Part shown: positions 17,815 through 27,088 of the stretch, piece by piece
Layout: each line of letters opens with the position of its first letter
Position numbering within the stretch: the stretch's first letter is position 1
Assembly (NCBI RefSeq): GCF_013359755.1
Contig: NZ_JABMCJ010000093.1
Location: 1 to 64,000 of the forward strand
Direction: 5' to 3'
Source: Tardiphaga robiniae
GTDB lineage: Bacteria; Pseudomonadota; Alphaproteobacteria; Rhizobiales; Xanthobacteraceae
Length of the DNA stretch: 64,000 nucleotides
Translations under genes and position numbers: made by a program
Notes under the pieces: model-generated
Told to the model about the DNA's origin: nothing
The model's input: the letters and a program-made list of their open reading frames with translations, nothing else
Database searches by the model: none

Positions 17815-17982
17815 GTTGAATTGAAGCTCCCTTGGATGGTATTTTTACTTCTTGGCTTCACCGTCATCTACGACAAAACAAAAATCAACCGATATTTTAC
17901 ATTATCTATGATGATTTGTGTCTGAGGCGCGGGGTGATGTATGGTGGCGCAGCGCGACCATTCCTCGTCACCAGGACCTTTC
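17815..17982. promoter_or_regulatory. Divergent promoter region, dctP operon / GntR gene
   Basis: The stretch 17845-17925 is strikingly AT-rich compared with its surroundings and lies between the divergent TRAP operon and its likely regulator. It would hold both promoters and the GntR operator. I could not pick out one unambiguous palindrome. Confidence 0.5.
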
Positions 17983-18717
17983 ATGCTGGATACCCCCATT
18001 GCGGACCGCGCCGGAGAGACCGTCGGCGACAGCGCCTATCGGCGTATCCGCAATGACGTGATTTTCGGCACGCTTGAGCCCGGCCAGAAGCTGAAGCTGG
18101 AGAAGATGAGCGTCGCCTACGGCGCCAGCGTCTCGACGCTGCGCGAGACTCTGAACCGATTGTGCTCGGAAGGCTTCGTCGTAGCCGAAGGCCAGCGCGG
18201 CTTCGAGGTTACGTCGATCTCGGCAACCGAATTCCAGCAGATCGCCGAATTGCGCGAACTGCTCGAGGGCCATGCCATCGAGCAGTCTTTCAAATCAGGC
18301 GATCTCGATTGGGAAGCGCTGGTGGTCTCGGCTCATCACAAGCTGTCCGCCATGGAAAAGGCCATGCTGGCTGGCGACAAGTCGAAGACCGAGGCCTGGA
18401 AGCAGTGCGACTGGCAATTTCACCGTGCGCTGATCGCGGCCTGTGGATCGCAGGTCCTGCTCGATGCGCTGTCGGCGGCTTACGACAAGTATCTGCGCTA
18501 CCAGATGCTCGCCGTCGTGTTTCGCGGCGAGGTGGCCGCGGTCGAGCATCGCGAATTGATGAACGCCGCCCTGGCACGGGATTCCGCGAAGGCGCGAAAA
18601 CTGCTGCACACCCACATCCATGACTGCGTGAAGCATGCGCTTGGCAATTCGGACTGGCTGAGACCGGCTCCGTCGCGGCAGCAAGCCATCCAGCAGCGCA
18701 GGAAACCGAAAACCTAG
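17983..18717 (+). CDS. GntR-family (FadR/FCD) transcriptional regulator
   Basis: A 244-residue DNA-binding regulator. An N-terminal winged helix (AYRRIRNDVIFGTLEPGQKL, with STLRETLNRLCSEGFV as recognition region) is followed by an all-helical FCD domain with metal-ligand-like histidines (WQFHRAL, VEHRELMNA, HTHIHDCVKHA). I prefer the ATG at 17983, which has AGGA six bases upstream; an ATG at 17941 would add 14 residues. Divergent from the TRAP-dehydroquinase operon, so it probably controls it in response to the imported acid. Confidence 0.88.
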   Translation: MLDTPIADRAGETVGDSAYRRIRNDVIFGTLEPGQKLKLEKMSVAYGASVSTLRETLNRLCSEGFVVAEGQRGFEVTSISATEFQQIAELRELLEGHAIEQSFKSGDLDWEALVVSAHHKLSAMEKAMLAGDKSKTEAWKQCDWQFHRALIAACGSQVLLDALSAAYDKYLRYQMLAVVFRGEVAAVEHRELMNAALARDSAKARKLLHTHIHDCVKHALGNSDWLRPAPSRQQAIQQRRKPKT

Positions 18718-19205
18718 AACGGCTCGTCGTTGGGAGTCCGCTTCTTCTTTCTTCCCGGACGTTCCCAGACGACGCCCGGAAAGCCCTTGAGCGGAACCAG
18801 CGGCTCGCCGGTGTAGGTCCACTCCTGCAATTCCTCGATGCCGATATGATAAAGCGGCTGCCGGCCGGTGCGGCTTTCAAACAATGCGCGGGGAATGTTG
18901 ACCATGTGCGGCGAGCGGGCACGTTCGTAGAATAGTGGCGTGCCGCATCGCGCGCAGAAGCTTCGCGCTGTTCCCGACGCCTTGTCTTCAAAGCGTGTGA
19001 TCTCCGCTTCGCCTGTGGTGACGCGGAAACGCTTGCGCCAGCTGCCGACATAGGTGGCGTAGGCCGCGCCGTGCGCCTGACGTGTTGCGCGGGAATGATC
19101 GTGCCACGCCCAGCGTGCCGGAAAATCGATCTCGAACTGAACCGTGCCGCACAGGCAACGGCCCCTGACCGGACCGCCGGGTGCGATCTTCTCCGGCTTC
19201 TTCAT
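18714..19205 (-). CDS. GFA/CENP-V family protein with altered zinc site
   Basis: A 163-residue protein of the GFA (glutathione-dependent formaldehyde-activating-like) fold. C17-x-C19 and C84-x2-C87, the structural zinc ligands, are present. The second site, normally C-x-C-x2-C, reads H35-D-H37-S-R-A40, so the catalytic-type cysteines are replaced. The overall pattern (HGAAYATYVGSW, then SFCARCGTPLFY) still fits the family. Start ATG has GGGAG upstream. The gene overlaps the convergent GntR gene by 4 bp. Enzymatic activity is doubtful; function unknown. Confidence 0.8.
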   Translation of the reverse strand: MKKPEKIAPGGPVRGRCLCGTVQFEIDFPARWAWHDHSRATRQAHGAAYATYVGSWRKRFRVTTGEAEITRFEDKASGTARSFCARCGTPLFYERARSPHMVNIPRALFESRTGRQPLYHIGIEELQEWTYTGEPLVPLKGFPGVVWERPGRKKKRTPNDEPF

Positions 19206-19235
19206 CGTGATTGCTCCCGGGGCGCCGCCAGCGCG

Positions 19236-20183
19236 CTAGCCCAACCCTTTCAGCCATTCCCCCATCTCATGGAGCGCGGTGTTCGCCTTGGGCAGGATCT
19301 TGCCCATGGTGATGAAGCCGTGGAATTGCCCGGGATAGGTTTTGTAGGCCACGGCGACGCCCGCCTCTGACAGGCGCCTCGCATATTCGTCGCCTTCGTC
19401 ACGCAGCGGATCGGCGCCGGCGGTCAGCACATAGGCCGGCGGGAGGTCCTTCAGGTTCTCCACGCGGGCAGGTGACGCCCGCCAGTTGTCCACGTCGGCC
19501 TTGCTGGTGAGATAGTGATCGGCGAACCAGCGGATGACGTTGTGGGTCAGGAGGCAACTCGTCTCCGGTTCGCTGTGAGAGGGATGGCTCATGCGGAAAT
19601 CGGTGGCGGGATAGATCAGCAACTGGCCGGCGAGCTTTAGCCCGCCATTGTCCCGCGCATCGATGGCCACGATGGCGGCGAGATTGCCGCCGGCGCTGTC
19701 GCCGCCGACGCTGATCTGCTTTGCATCCACATTGAGCTGCACGGCATTGTCGGAGATCCAGCGCGTTGCGGCGATGGCGTCGTCGATGGCGGCGGGAAAC
19801 TTGTGCTCGGGCGCGAGGCGATAGTCGACCGAGATCACGATCATCTCACCTTCATGCGCAAGAATGCGACACACCACGTCGTGGCTATCGAGATCGCCGA
19901 TCACCCAGCCGCCGCCATGGAAGAACACCAGGCATGGCGACATGCCGTCCTTTTTCCGCAGGGTCTTCGGCGTATAGAGGCGCACGGGAATGGCGCCGGC
20001 CGGGCCGGGCACCGTCATGGAGGTCACCGACGCCAGTTCCGGCGGTTCGGGATTGGCGACCGGGCGCGCCTTCAAATACCATTCGCGGGCTTCCTGAGGC
20101 GAGATCGTCTCATAGGGTGGTCGTCCGGCATCGCGGAAGACGTTGAGGACGGCGGCGGCATCGGGATCGAGAACAACGGGCAT
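19236..20183 (-). CDS. Alpha/beta hydrolase, HSL (acetyl esterase) family
   Basis: A 315-residue cytoplasmic esterase of the hormone-sensitive-lipase family. Oxyanion-hole motif HGGGW is near residue 90, the nucleophile elbow GDSAGG near 165, the Asp in AGADPLRDEG near 256, and the catalytic His in QFHGF near 286. The lid-like N-terminal segment is also usual for the family. It follows the SDR gene at 20211 by about 27 bp in the same direction and may be in one operon with it. The substrate is likely a short-chain ester; not defined. Confidence 0.88.
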   Translation of the reverse strand: MPVVLDPDAAAVLNVFRDAGRPPYETISPQEAREWYLKARPVANPEPPELASVTSMTVPGPAGAIPVRLYTPKTLRKKDGMSPCLVFFHGGGWVIGDLDSHDVVCRILAHEGEMIVISVDYRLAPEHKFPAAIDDAIAATRWISDNAVQLNVDAKQISVGGDSAGGNLAAIVAIDARDNGGLKLAGQLLIYPATDFRMSHPSHSEPETSCLLTHNVIRWFADHYLTSKADVDNWRASPARVENLKDLPPAYVLTAGADPLRDEGDEYARRLSEAGVAVAYKTYPGQFHGFITMGKILPKANTALHEMGEWLKGLG

Positions 20184-20210
20184 GTGATCTGCTCTTGATT
20201 TTCTTGATGT

Positions 20211-20990
20211 TTAAGCGGAGGTGCGGCCGCCATCGACGGTGTAAGCGGAGCCGGTGACGTAGCTCGCATCGTCGGAGGCGAGGAAGGCGACGATCGGGGC
20301 GACTTCCCGGGCAAGACCGAGCCGGCGCTGCGGCACGCGATCGACGACCTTCTCGACAGGGGCGGGCGCGCCGCGGCCGACGCGTGCGTCCACGATGGCT
20401 GACAGCATGCGGCTGTCGATCAGGCCGGGACAAACGCAGTTCACGCGCACATTGGTGCCGGTGCATTCCTGCGCCGCGCTCTTGGTGAGGCCGATCACGG
20501 CGTGTTTGCTGGCGCTGTAGACCGCGACTTCGGCCGAGCCGATGACGCCGGCGATGGACGCGGTGTTGATGATCGAGCCCTTGTTGGCCTTCAGCATCAC
20601 TGGCAGCACGTGCTTCATGCCGAGAAAGACGCCGACCACGTTGACGTCGAGCACTCGCCGGAAGTCGGTGAGCGACATCGTCACGATGGGCGTGATCGTG
20701 CCCTCGATGCCGGCGTTGTTGTAGAAGATATCGATGGTGCCGAAGCGTTTCATCGTGGCGGCGACATAGCCGATGACGTCTTCCTCGCTCGTCACGTCGG
20801 CGGTGAGAGCGAGCGCTTCGGCGGAGGCGGGGAGTTCTGCGACGGCGCGTTTCAAGGCGGCGACATCGCGATCCACCGCGACGATTCTGGCGCCGCGCGC
20901 CGCCAGCAGCTTGATGGTCTCGGTGCCGATCACCCCGGCCGCGCCGGTAACGACGGCGATTCTGCCGTCCAGACGGATTCCGTCAGTCAT
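20211..20990 (-). CDS. SDR-family NAD(P)-dependent oxidoreductase
   Basis: A 259-residue classical short-chain dehydrogenase. TGAAGVIG near residue 15 binds the nucleotide, NNAG is near 90, catalytic Ser is in INTASIAG, and Tyr/Lys in YSASK. The acidic Asp in IVAVDRD suggests NAD+ preference. Starts at the ATG at 20990, with GGGGAG ten bases upstream; an ATG at 21008 adds six residues but has its ribosome site too close. Likely cotranscribed with the esterase; substrate unknown. Confidence 0.87.
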   Translation of the reverse strand: MTDGIRLDGRIAVVTGAAGVIGTETIKLLAARGARIVAVDRDVAALKRAVAELPASAEALALTADVTSEEDVIGYVAATMKRFGTIDIFYNNAGIEGTITPIVTMSLTDFRRVLDVNVVGVFLGMKHVLPVMLKANKGSIINTASIAGVIGSAEVAVYSASKHAVIGLTKSAAQECTGTNVRVNCVCPGLIDSRMLSAIVDARVGRGAPAPVEKVVDRVPQRRLGLAREVAPIVAFLASDDASYVTGSAYTVDGGRTSA

Positions 20991-21215
20991 CTTGAACGTT
21001 CTCCCCATGCTCCGGTTTGTTCCGGATTGATGGCTGGTCGCGTATCGCGCGCCTGCCTGATGTGGACTATTTCACGGGGAGAATGACCTGACCAGCCGGG
21101 CGGTATGGGGAGCAGGGTGCCCTTTCGCCGCCGCATTCGGCGTGTTAACCGGAGGCGATTACGCGGCCATTCTCCTACAATGTCGCGAGCCTGATTCTCG
21201 ATTGAGCCGCGCCGC

Positions 21216-22136
21216 ATGTTGCGAACCCTGACCATTGCCGGATTTGCGGCCCTTCTGGCCGCCACCTCACTGTCGCCTGCACCTGTGCAGGCGCAGTTCG
21301 GTCCGCTGTTCGGCGACACGCCGCCGCGCCCGCCGGGTGCCGTGCCGCGTGGCCAGCAACCCCCGCCGCCCATGGACGACGAGGAAGAGGTGCCGGAACT
21401 GCCGCAGGGCCGTCTGTTGCCGACCCGTCCCGGCATGGGCGCACCGCCGCCCGGCGCCGTCCAGTCGCAGCCACTGGCACCACCGCCTGGCAGCAACACC
21501 ACTATCGTTCCGCAGAACCCGCCGGGGCAGGGACAGGCCCAGCAGCCGGCCGTGCCAGGGCAGCAACAGCCCGGCGTCGCCAACGCGCCGCCTGCCGCCG
21601 CTCCCGGTGGCCGTCAGCCGCCGAAGGTGGCGCCGCCGACGCCCGCCACGCTGCAGCCCGGCGATGAAGTCGTCACCGAGCCGCCGGCGCAGAAGATCGT
21701 CAACAAGAAGGCCAGCTTCTCGGGCCTCGACAAGATCACCGGCCGCATCATCAATTTCGACGCTGACATTGGCGAGACTGTGCAGTTCGGCGCGCTCCGC
21801 GTGAAGACCGATGCCTGCTACACGCGTCCGGCGACCGAGGCCGCGAATACAGACGCCTTCGTCGAGGTCGATGAAATCACGCTGCAGGGCGAGGTGAAGC
21901 GGATCTTCTCCGGTTGGATGTTCGCGGCCAGTCCGGGCCTGCACGGCGTCGAACATCCGATCTACGATATCTGGCTGACCGATTGTAAGCAGCCGGAAGC
22001 CACGGTTGCGACGACACAGCCCGACGCACCGCGTGCCCCGCCGCCGGCACAGAAGCGTGCGCCGCCGAAACAGCAGCCGCGTGCCCAGCAGCAGCCCCTG
22101 CAGCCGCCGCCAGGCTTCCCGGCGTTCCGGCAGTAA
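21216..22136 (+). CDS. DUF2155 secreted protein with Pro-rich linkers
   Basis: A 306-residue exported protein: signal peptide (LTIAGFAALLAATSLSPAPVQAQ), a long Pro/Gln-rich disordered stretch to about residue 165, then the folded DUF2155 domain (KASFSGLDKITGRIINFD, DACYTRPATEAANTDAFVEV, FSGWMFAASPGLHGVEHPIYDIW) and a second Pro/Gln/Ala tail. DUF2155 proteins are periplasmic and of unknown function, and are usually near NDUFA12 and aat; here aat follows at once, convergent, but NDUFA12 is 8.5 kb upstream. Confidence 0.88.
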   Translation: MLRTLTIAGFAALLAATSLSPAPVQAQFGPLFGDTPPRPPGAVPRGQQPPPPMDDEEEVPELPQGRLLPTRPGMGAPPPGAVQSQPLAPPPGSNTTIVPQNPPGQGQAQQPAVPGQQQPGVANAPPAAAPGGRQPPKVAPPTPATLQPGDEVVTEPPAQKIVNKKASFSGLDKITGRIINFDADIGETVQFGALRVKTDACYTRPATEAANTDAFVEVDEITLQGEVKRIFSGWMFAASPGLHGVEHPIYDIWLTDCKQPEATVATTQPDAPRAPPPAQKRAPPKQQPRAQQQPLQPPPGFPAFRQ

Positions 22137-22151
22137 GCGTTACGGCGCGTC

Positions 22152-22838
22152 TTAAGAGGCGCTATTCCGTCCCGCGATGATGTCCAGCACCGTCGCGCCC
22201 TTGAGCGGGAAATCCATCGGCAGTGTGTCGAATTCCGCAATGCCGTCGAGCGACGAATCGAGCAGCTTGCGATAGCGCGCACGTGGCACTTCCTGTGCGC
22301 CGAAGCTCAGCAGGTGATCGGTGACATATTGCGTGTCGAGCAATTTGAAATCGCCGGCGATCAGCCGCGCGACCAGATGCACCAGCGCCACCTTCGAGGC
22401 GTCGCGCGCGTGATGAAACATGCTCTCGCCGAAGAACGCGCGGCCGAGCGAGACGCCATAGAGCCCGCCGGCCAGCGTGTCGTCCTGCCAGACTTCGACG
22501 CTGTGGGCGTGGCCCATCTCATGCAGCTCGCCATAGAGATCGCGGATGCGCGTGTTGATCCAGGTGTCCTCCCGGCCCGGCTTTGGCGCGGCACATTCGG
22601 CCATCACGCGCTTGAAGGCGGTGTTGACGGTCACCGTGAAAACATCGGAGCGCACCGTGCGGGCGAGGCGTGAACTGATGCGAAACCCATCCAGCGGAAT
22701 GACGCCGCGCATCTCGGGCTCGACCCAGAACAGGCCGGGATCGTCGGCGCTTTCCGACATCGGAAAGATGCCGCAGGCATAGGCGCGCAGCAGCAGTTCG
22801 GGCGTGACCTCGGAGGAGGCAGAGTCGCGTGAGCTCAT
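22152..22838 (-). CDS. aat: Leucyl/phenylalanyl-tRNA-protein transferase
   Basis: Adds Leu or Phe to N-terminal Lys/Arg of proteins to mark them for ClpAP (N-end rule). The 228-residue protein carries [26 protein letters not shown] and the SVEVW...[20 protein letters not shown] block of the transferase family. I use the ATG at 22838 ([20 protein letters not shown]); upstream in-frame codons give unlikely residues. Convergent with DUF2155, as is common in relatives. Confidence 0.94.
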   Translation of the reverse strand: MSSRDSASSEVTPELLLRAYACGIFPMSESADDPGLFWVEPEMRGVIPLDGFRISSRLARTVRSDVFTVTVNTAFKRVMAECAAPKPGREDTWINTRIRDLYGELHEMGHAHSVEVWQDDTLAGGLYGVSLGRAFFGESMFHHARDASKVALVHLVARLIAGDFKLLDTQYVTDHLLSFGAQEVPRARYRKLLDSSLDGIAEFDTLPMDFPLKGATVLDIIAGRNSAS

Positions 22839-23124
22839 GCGGCCAGCATAGCAGGCGGAGGCGGCGCGGGCGACGGTCTCGGCGCTCAACAGGTGCTGAG
22901 CGGATTGAGGGTGCCTCGGAGGATCGGGCCACGAACCAAGCAATGCTTATGCCCGGTATTTGGCTTACTTATTGGATCGGTCCTGACCGCGCAGGGCACA
23001 CTGATGCCAACGCAGGCTGGTCAATCTGGAACCGCTCAACAACCGGCCTGGCGCGCCCAATTGTTGCTTGATTGTTCGGACGACGGGCATAGCTATCAGG
23101 ATGCAGGCAGGGAGCCTGTTCACC

Positions 23125-24480
23125 ATGACGAATATCGTGACAATCGACGGCAAGGCATCGACCAGAACGACAACACCTCATCGGGTGGTCGTTGTCGGCG
23201 CCGGCTTCGGCGGACTGGAGACTGTGTATCGGCTGACCGGTGCCGATGTCAGCATCACCATTGTCGATCGGCGCAATCATCATCTGTTTCAGCCGCTGCT
23301 CTATCAGGTCGCGACCGCATCGCTGGCGACGTCGGAGATCGCCTGGCCGATCCGTTATCTGTTGCGTGGACGCAAGGATGTGACGACGCTGCTCGGCACC
23401 GTGACCGGCGTGGATGCGGCGGCGCGCCGGGTGCTGCTCGATGACGGGCAGACGCTGCCCTATGACACACTGGTGCTCGCCACGGGTGCCGGCCACGCCT
23501 ATTTCGGCCATGACGAATGGGAGCCGTTCGCGCCGGGCCTCAAGACGCTGGAAGATGCGACCACGCTGCGCCGCCGCATTCTCACGGCCTTTGAGCGTGC
23601 CGAACGCGAGAGCGATCCCGTCAAGCGCGCGGCATTGCTGACCTTCGTGATCATCGGCGCCGGGCCGACGGGTGTCGAACTCGCCGGCACCATCGCGGAG
23701 CTCGCGCGGGTGACGCTGCCGGAAGATTTTCGCAATATCGATACGCGCAAGACGCGCGTGGTGCTGATCGAGGCGGGGACACGCGTGCTCGCTGGATTTC
23801 CGGAGGACCTGTCGGCCTATGCACAGCGCTCGCTGGAGAAGCTCGGCGTCGAAGTCGCGCTCGGACATGCGGTGTCGGATTGCAACATCGATGGCGTTGT
23901 CTACGGCGACAAGGCACTCGGTGCCAGGACGATCATCTGGGCGGCAGGCGTGCGCGCGTCGCCGGCTGCCGAATGGTTGGGCGTTGCCGCTGATCGCGCC
24001 GGACGTCTGCAGGTCAATCCGGATCTTACAGTGCCCGGTCATCCCGAGATATTCGCTGTCGGTGACACCGTGACCATTGCTGCCCCTGATGGCAAGCCGG
24101 TACCTGGCATTGCCCCGGCAGCAAAGCAGGAAGGGCGCTATGTGGCGTCAGCAATCAAACAACGTTTGCGTGGTGAGACACCCGTACCGTTTCGCTATTC
24201 GCATGACGGCAGTCTCGCGCAGATCGGCAAGAAGCTGGCCGTGATCGACTTCGGTCGCGTCAGGCTGCGCGGGGCGCTGGCGTGGTGGATCTGGGGCATC
24301 GCCCATATCTACTTCCTGATTGGGCTGCGCAATCGTCTTGCGGTTGCGATCAACTGGCTGTGGATCCACACGCTGGATCAGCGCGGTGCGCGGCTGATCA
24401 CGCAGGGGCGTGCCGTGGTCGATATCAAATCCGTGCCGTCGCATAGCGGCGAGGAGAAGCGCGTCAGTTCGGCGCGCTGA
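23125..24480 (+). CDS. ndh: Type II NADH dehydrogenase (NDH-2)
   Basis: A 451-residue flavoprotein that oxidises NADH and reduces quinone at the membrane without pumping protons. Two Rossmann motifs are visible: VVVVGAGFGGLE (FAD) near residue 20 and VIIGAGPTGVELAG (NADH) near 175; the FAD-binding AVGDTV is near 325 and the quinone-side AAKQEGRYVA near 348. The C-terminal region has amphipathic/hydrophobic helices (WWIWGIAHIYFLIGL), which anchor it. The ATG at 23125 has GGGAG ten bases upstream. Confidence 0.92.
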   Translation: MTNIVTIDGKASTRTTTPHRVVVVGAGFGGLETVYRLTGADVSITIVDRRNHHLFQPLLYQVATASLATSEIAWPIRYLLRGRKDVTTLLGTVTGVDAAARRVLLDDGQTLPYDTLVLATGAGHAYFGHDEWEPFAPGLKTLEDATTLRRRILTAFERAERESDPVKRAALLTFVIIGAGPTGVELAGTIAELARVTLPEDFRNIDTRKTRVVLIEAGTRVLAGFPEDLSAYAQRSLEKLGVEVALGHAVSDCNIDGVVYGDKALGARTIIWAAGVRASPAAEWLGVAADRAGRLQVNPDLTVPGHPEIFAVGDTVTIAAPDGKPVPGIAPAAKQEGRYVASAIKQRLRGETPVPFRYSHDGSLAQIGKKLAVIDFGRVRLRGALAWWIWGIAHIYFLIGLRNRLAVAINWLWIHTLDQRGARLITQGRAVVDIKSVPSHSGEEKRVSSAR

Positions 24481-24927
24481 CTTCCCGGGACGGTTGCCAG
24501 GGCGGCTTGGCAAGAATAGACGCCATGGATGTCGCCAAGCGTGGGCGGCGCTGATCCAACGTGAGAGCGTCGCCTGACTATACGCGCCGGCGAGCTGCGC
24601 GCACGCAATGTGCCGGCGATCGGCAGCGGCAGCTTCACTTATGACCTGTCGTCGGCTTGCTCCCCATGCGGTGAAGAAAACCATCCGATAGACCGGCATT
24701 TCCCGCCGCTCCATGTCGCGTTCGGAGCTGCCGGCGCAACGCCGCGTAACCGGCTGCATGACAGCGCGACGTTTGCTGCGGATGCGAAAGGAAAGAGAGG
24801 CGCGCTCTAAGATGGTGATACATGCGGCGCAGATCGCGTTGGCGGTTGCTCGCCGGGCAGCAACTGGTGTTACGTTGCCGGACGTATTGTCGCAGGTACG
24901 GCGGCTCGGTTCGCCGGGGGAGAAGCT
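24481..24927. other. Intergenic region, 447 bp
   Basis: No convincing gene. A long minus-strand frame crosses the whole gap, but most of it is antisense to ndh and the transporter, and it has no ribosome site or recognised domain. The last 30 bp contain the GGGGGAG Shine-Dalgarno of the following gene. No RNA gene recognised. Confidence 0.4.
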
Positions 24928-26373
24928 GTGTCGCTGAGCTGGAAGAAGATTGCACCTCTCGCTGTCTGGCTGGTGCTGTACGTCATCCCGATTCCGGCAG
25001 GGCTTGTCGCCAATCAGTGGCATTATTTTGCCGTTTTCGCTGCGGTGATTACCGGCCTGATCCTGGAATCCATGCCTGTTGGCGCGGTCGGTTTGATCGG
25101 TCTGACCTTTGCGGGCGTGATGGGATATGTCGAACACGATCCCAACAAGTCGCTGCGCTGGATGTTGAGCGGATTCTCCGAAAGCACGGTGTGGCTGATC
25201 GTCGGCGCCTTCGTATTCTCGATCGGCTATCGCAAGAGCGGCCTTGGCAGGCGTCTTGCTTTGCTGCTGGTTCGCGGCCTCGGGCGCAACACTGTGGGAC
25301 TGGGTTATGCCGTTGCGCTGTCCGATCTGGTTCTCGCGCCGGCGACGCCATCGAACACCGCGCGCAGCGGCGGCACGGTCTATCCGATTGTCAGCAACAT
25401 CCCGAAGATCTACGGATCGGAGCCGGGTCCGACAGCCGGCAGGATCGGAACCTATGTGATGTGGACCGCCTTCGCGGCGACTGCGGTCACGAGCTCGATG
25501 TTCCTCACCGCGCTTGCGCCCAATGCGGCTGCACTGAGCATCGCCAAGAAGATCGTGAGCGTGGACGTCGGCTGGTCACAGTGGTTCATCGGCTTCGCGC
25601 CGCTCGGCGTCCCGCTGATTTTGCTTCTGCCACTGCTGAGCTACGCAATTTGCCGACCGGAGGTGAAAGAAAGCCCGGAGATCGTGGCGTGGAGCGCGAG
25701 CGAGCTCGCGTCGATGGGGGCGTTGTCGCGCAGCGAATGGATCATGGCCGGACTGGTCGTGCTTGCGATGTTCCTATGGATCACCGGATCCAATCCCGAC
25801 ATCTCGCTGCCTGGCCTCGGTTCGAACTTCATCAATGCGACCATGGTGGTGTTCGTTGTGATCTCGCTGATGCTCGTCACCGGCGTCATCACGTTTTCCG
25901 ACATCATCGCCGAGAAAGCGGCGTGGGAGGTGTTTTTCTACTTCACATCGCTGCTGACGTTGTCATCCGGCCTCAACGACATCGGCTTCATCAAATGGGC
26001 TGCCGCCGGCCTGGCGGCTCCACTCGCCACATTCAGCCCGACCATCGCGATGATCCTGCTGGTCTCGATCTTCTTCTGGATTCACTATTTTTTCTCGAGC
26101 ATCACGGCGCACGCGGCGGCGATGCTGCCTGTCGTGCTGGCGGTGGGGTCGAGCATTCCCGGAATCCCGATGTCGACCCTGACACTGCTCTGTATCTATT
26201 CGCTTGGCCTGATGGGCGTGATCTCACCCTATGCCACCGGACCCGCGCCGATGTATTTTGGCAGCGGCTATATCGGCAAGGCCGACTTCTGGAAGTTCGG
26301 CCTGATTTTCGGGTTGATCTATTTCGCCGGCTTGCTGCTGGTCGTAATGCCCTGGCTGCTGATGATCAACTGA
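24928..26373 (+). CDS. DASS-family anion:Na+ symporter or antiporter
   Basis: A 481-residue inner-membrane protein of the divalent-anion transporter family that includes CitT, TtdT and SLC13-type carriers. The first Ser-Asn-Thr substrate/Na+ motif is seen in APATPSNTARSGG near residue 145; the matching second half has SSITAHAAAMLPV near residue 400. Around 12 hydrophobic segments. Starts at GTG behind GGGGGAG. A likely substrate is citrate, tartrate, succinate or another di/tricarboxylate; not resolvable. The convergent neighbour is the upp gene. Confidence 0.88.
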   Translation: MSLSWKKIAPLAVWLVLYVIPIPAGLVANQWHYFAVFAAVITGLILESMPVGAVGLIGLTFAGVMGYVEHDPNKSLRWMLSGFSESTVWLIVGAFVFSIGYRKSGLGRRLALLLVRGLGRNTVGLGYAVALSDLVLAPATPSNTARSGGTVYPIVSNIPKIYGSEPGPTAGRIGTYVMWTAFAATAVTSSMFLTALAPNAAALSIAKKIVSVDVGWSQWFIGFAPLGVPLILLLPLLSYAICRPEVKESPEIVAWSASELASMGALSRSEWIMAGLVVLAMFLWITGSNPDISLPGLGSNFINATMVVFVVISLMLVTGVITFSDIIAEKAAWEVFFYFTSLLTLSSGLNDIGFIKWAAAGLAAPLATFSPTIAMILLVSIFFWIHYFFSSITAHAAAMLPVVLAVGSSIPGIPMSTLTLLCIYSLGLMGVISPYATGPAPMYFGSGYIGKADFWKFGLIFGLIYFAGLLLVVMPWLLMIN

Positions 26374-26419
26374 GCCACAGTCCAAGGAAGTGTCGCGTGG
26401 TCGGAGGCGCTGCGCCTCG

Positions 26420-27058
26420 TTACCTGGTGCCGTAAGCACGGTCACCGGCGTCACCGAGACCCGGCTCGATATAGGCGTGCTCGTTCAGCCGATCATCGAT
26501 CGCCGCGGTCCAGATCGGAACGTCCGGATGATAGCCGCGCAGACGTTCAATGCCTTCGGGGGCGGCCAGCAGGCAGACGAAGCGGATATCCTTGGCGCCG
26601 CGCTCCTTGATGCGATCGATGGCAGCCACCGCGGTGTTTGCCGTGGCCAGCATCGGATCGATCACGATGACGAGGCGCTCGTCGAGATTGGTCGGCGCCT
26701 TGAAGAAGTATTCCACGGCCACAAATGTTTCGGGATCTCGGTAGAGGCCGATATGCGCGATACGCGCTGACGGGACGAGGCCGATCATGCCTTCGACGAA
26801 AGAGAGGCCGGCGCGAAGGATCGGCGCAAACACGAGTTTCTTGCCGGCGATTTCCTTGCCGGTCATCTTCATGATCGGAGTTTCGATCTCGACATCGGTG
26901 AGCGGCAGGTCGCGCGTCACTTCGTAGCACAGCAGCATGCCGATTTCGTTGAGCAGTTCGCGAAAGCCCTTGGTCGAGCGGTTCTTGTCGCGGATCAGCG
27001 TCAGCTTGTGCTGCACCAGCGGGTGATTAACGATCGTGACGCCGTCCATGAACCTCAT
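26420..27058 (-). CDS. upp: Uracil phosphoribosyltransferase (URC6 role)
   Basis: Makes UMP from uracil and PRPP. The 212-residue protein has the PRPP loop [18 protein letters not shown] near residue 130 and the uracil-binding [11 protein letters not shown] near 82, plus the C-terminal [16 protein letters not shown]. An ATG at 27049 is an equally possible start. It lies 30 bp downstream of DUF1688 (URC4) and shares an operon with URC1, so here it probably serves the URC pyrimidine breakdown route, whose first steps include uridine nucleotide formation, in addition to salvage. Confidence 0.95.
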   Translation of the reverse strand: MRFMDGVTIVNHPLVQHKLTLIRDKNRSTKGFRELLNEIGMLLCYEVTRDLPLTDVEIETPIMKMTGKEIAGKKLVFAPILRAGLSFVEGMIGLVPSARIAHIGLYRDPETFVAVEYFFKAPTNLDERLVIVIDPMLATANTAVAAIDRIKERGAKDIRFVCLLAAPEGIERLRGYHPDVPIWTAAIDDRLNEHAYIEPGLGDAGDRAYGTR

Positions 27059-27088
27059 CCGTTGCGAGAGTGTAAAACCGTCTTTGAT

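Noticed and set aside
24148-25137. 329-codon minus-strand frame over the 24481-24927 gap
   Set aside because: Mostly antisense to ndh and the DASS transporter; no domain or ribosome site. The gap segment alone does not look like a protein.
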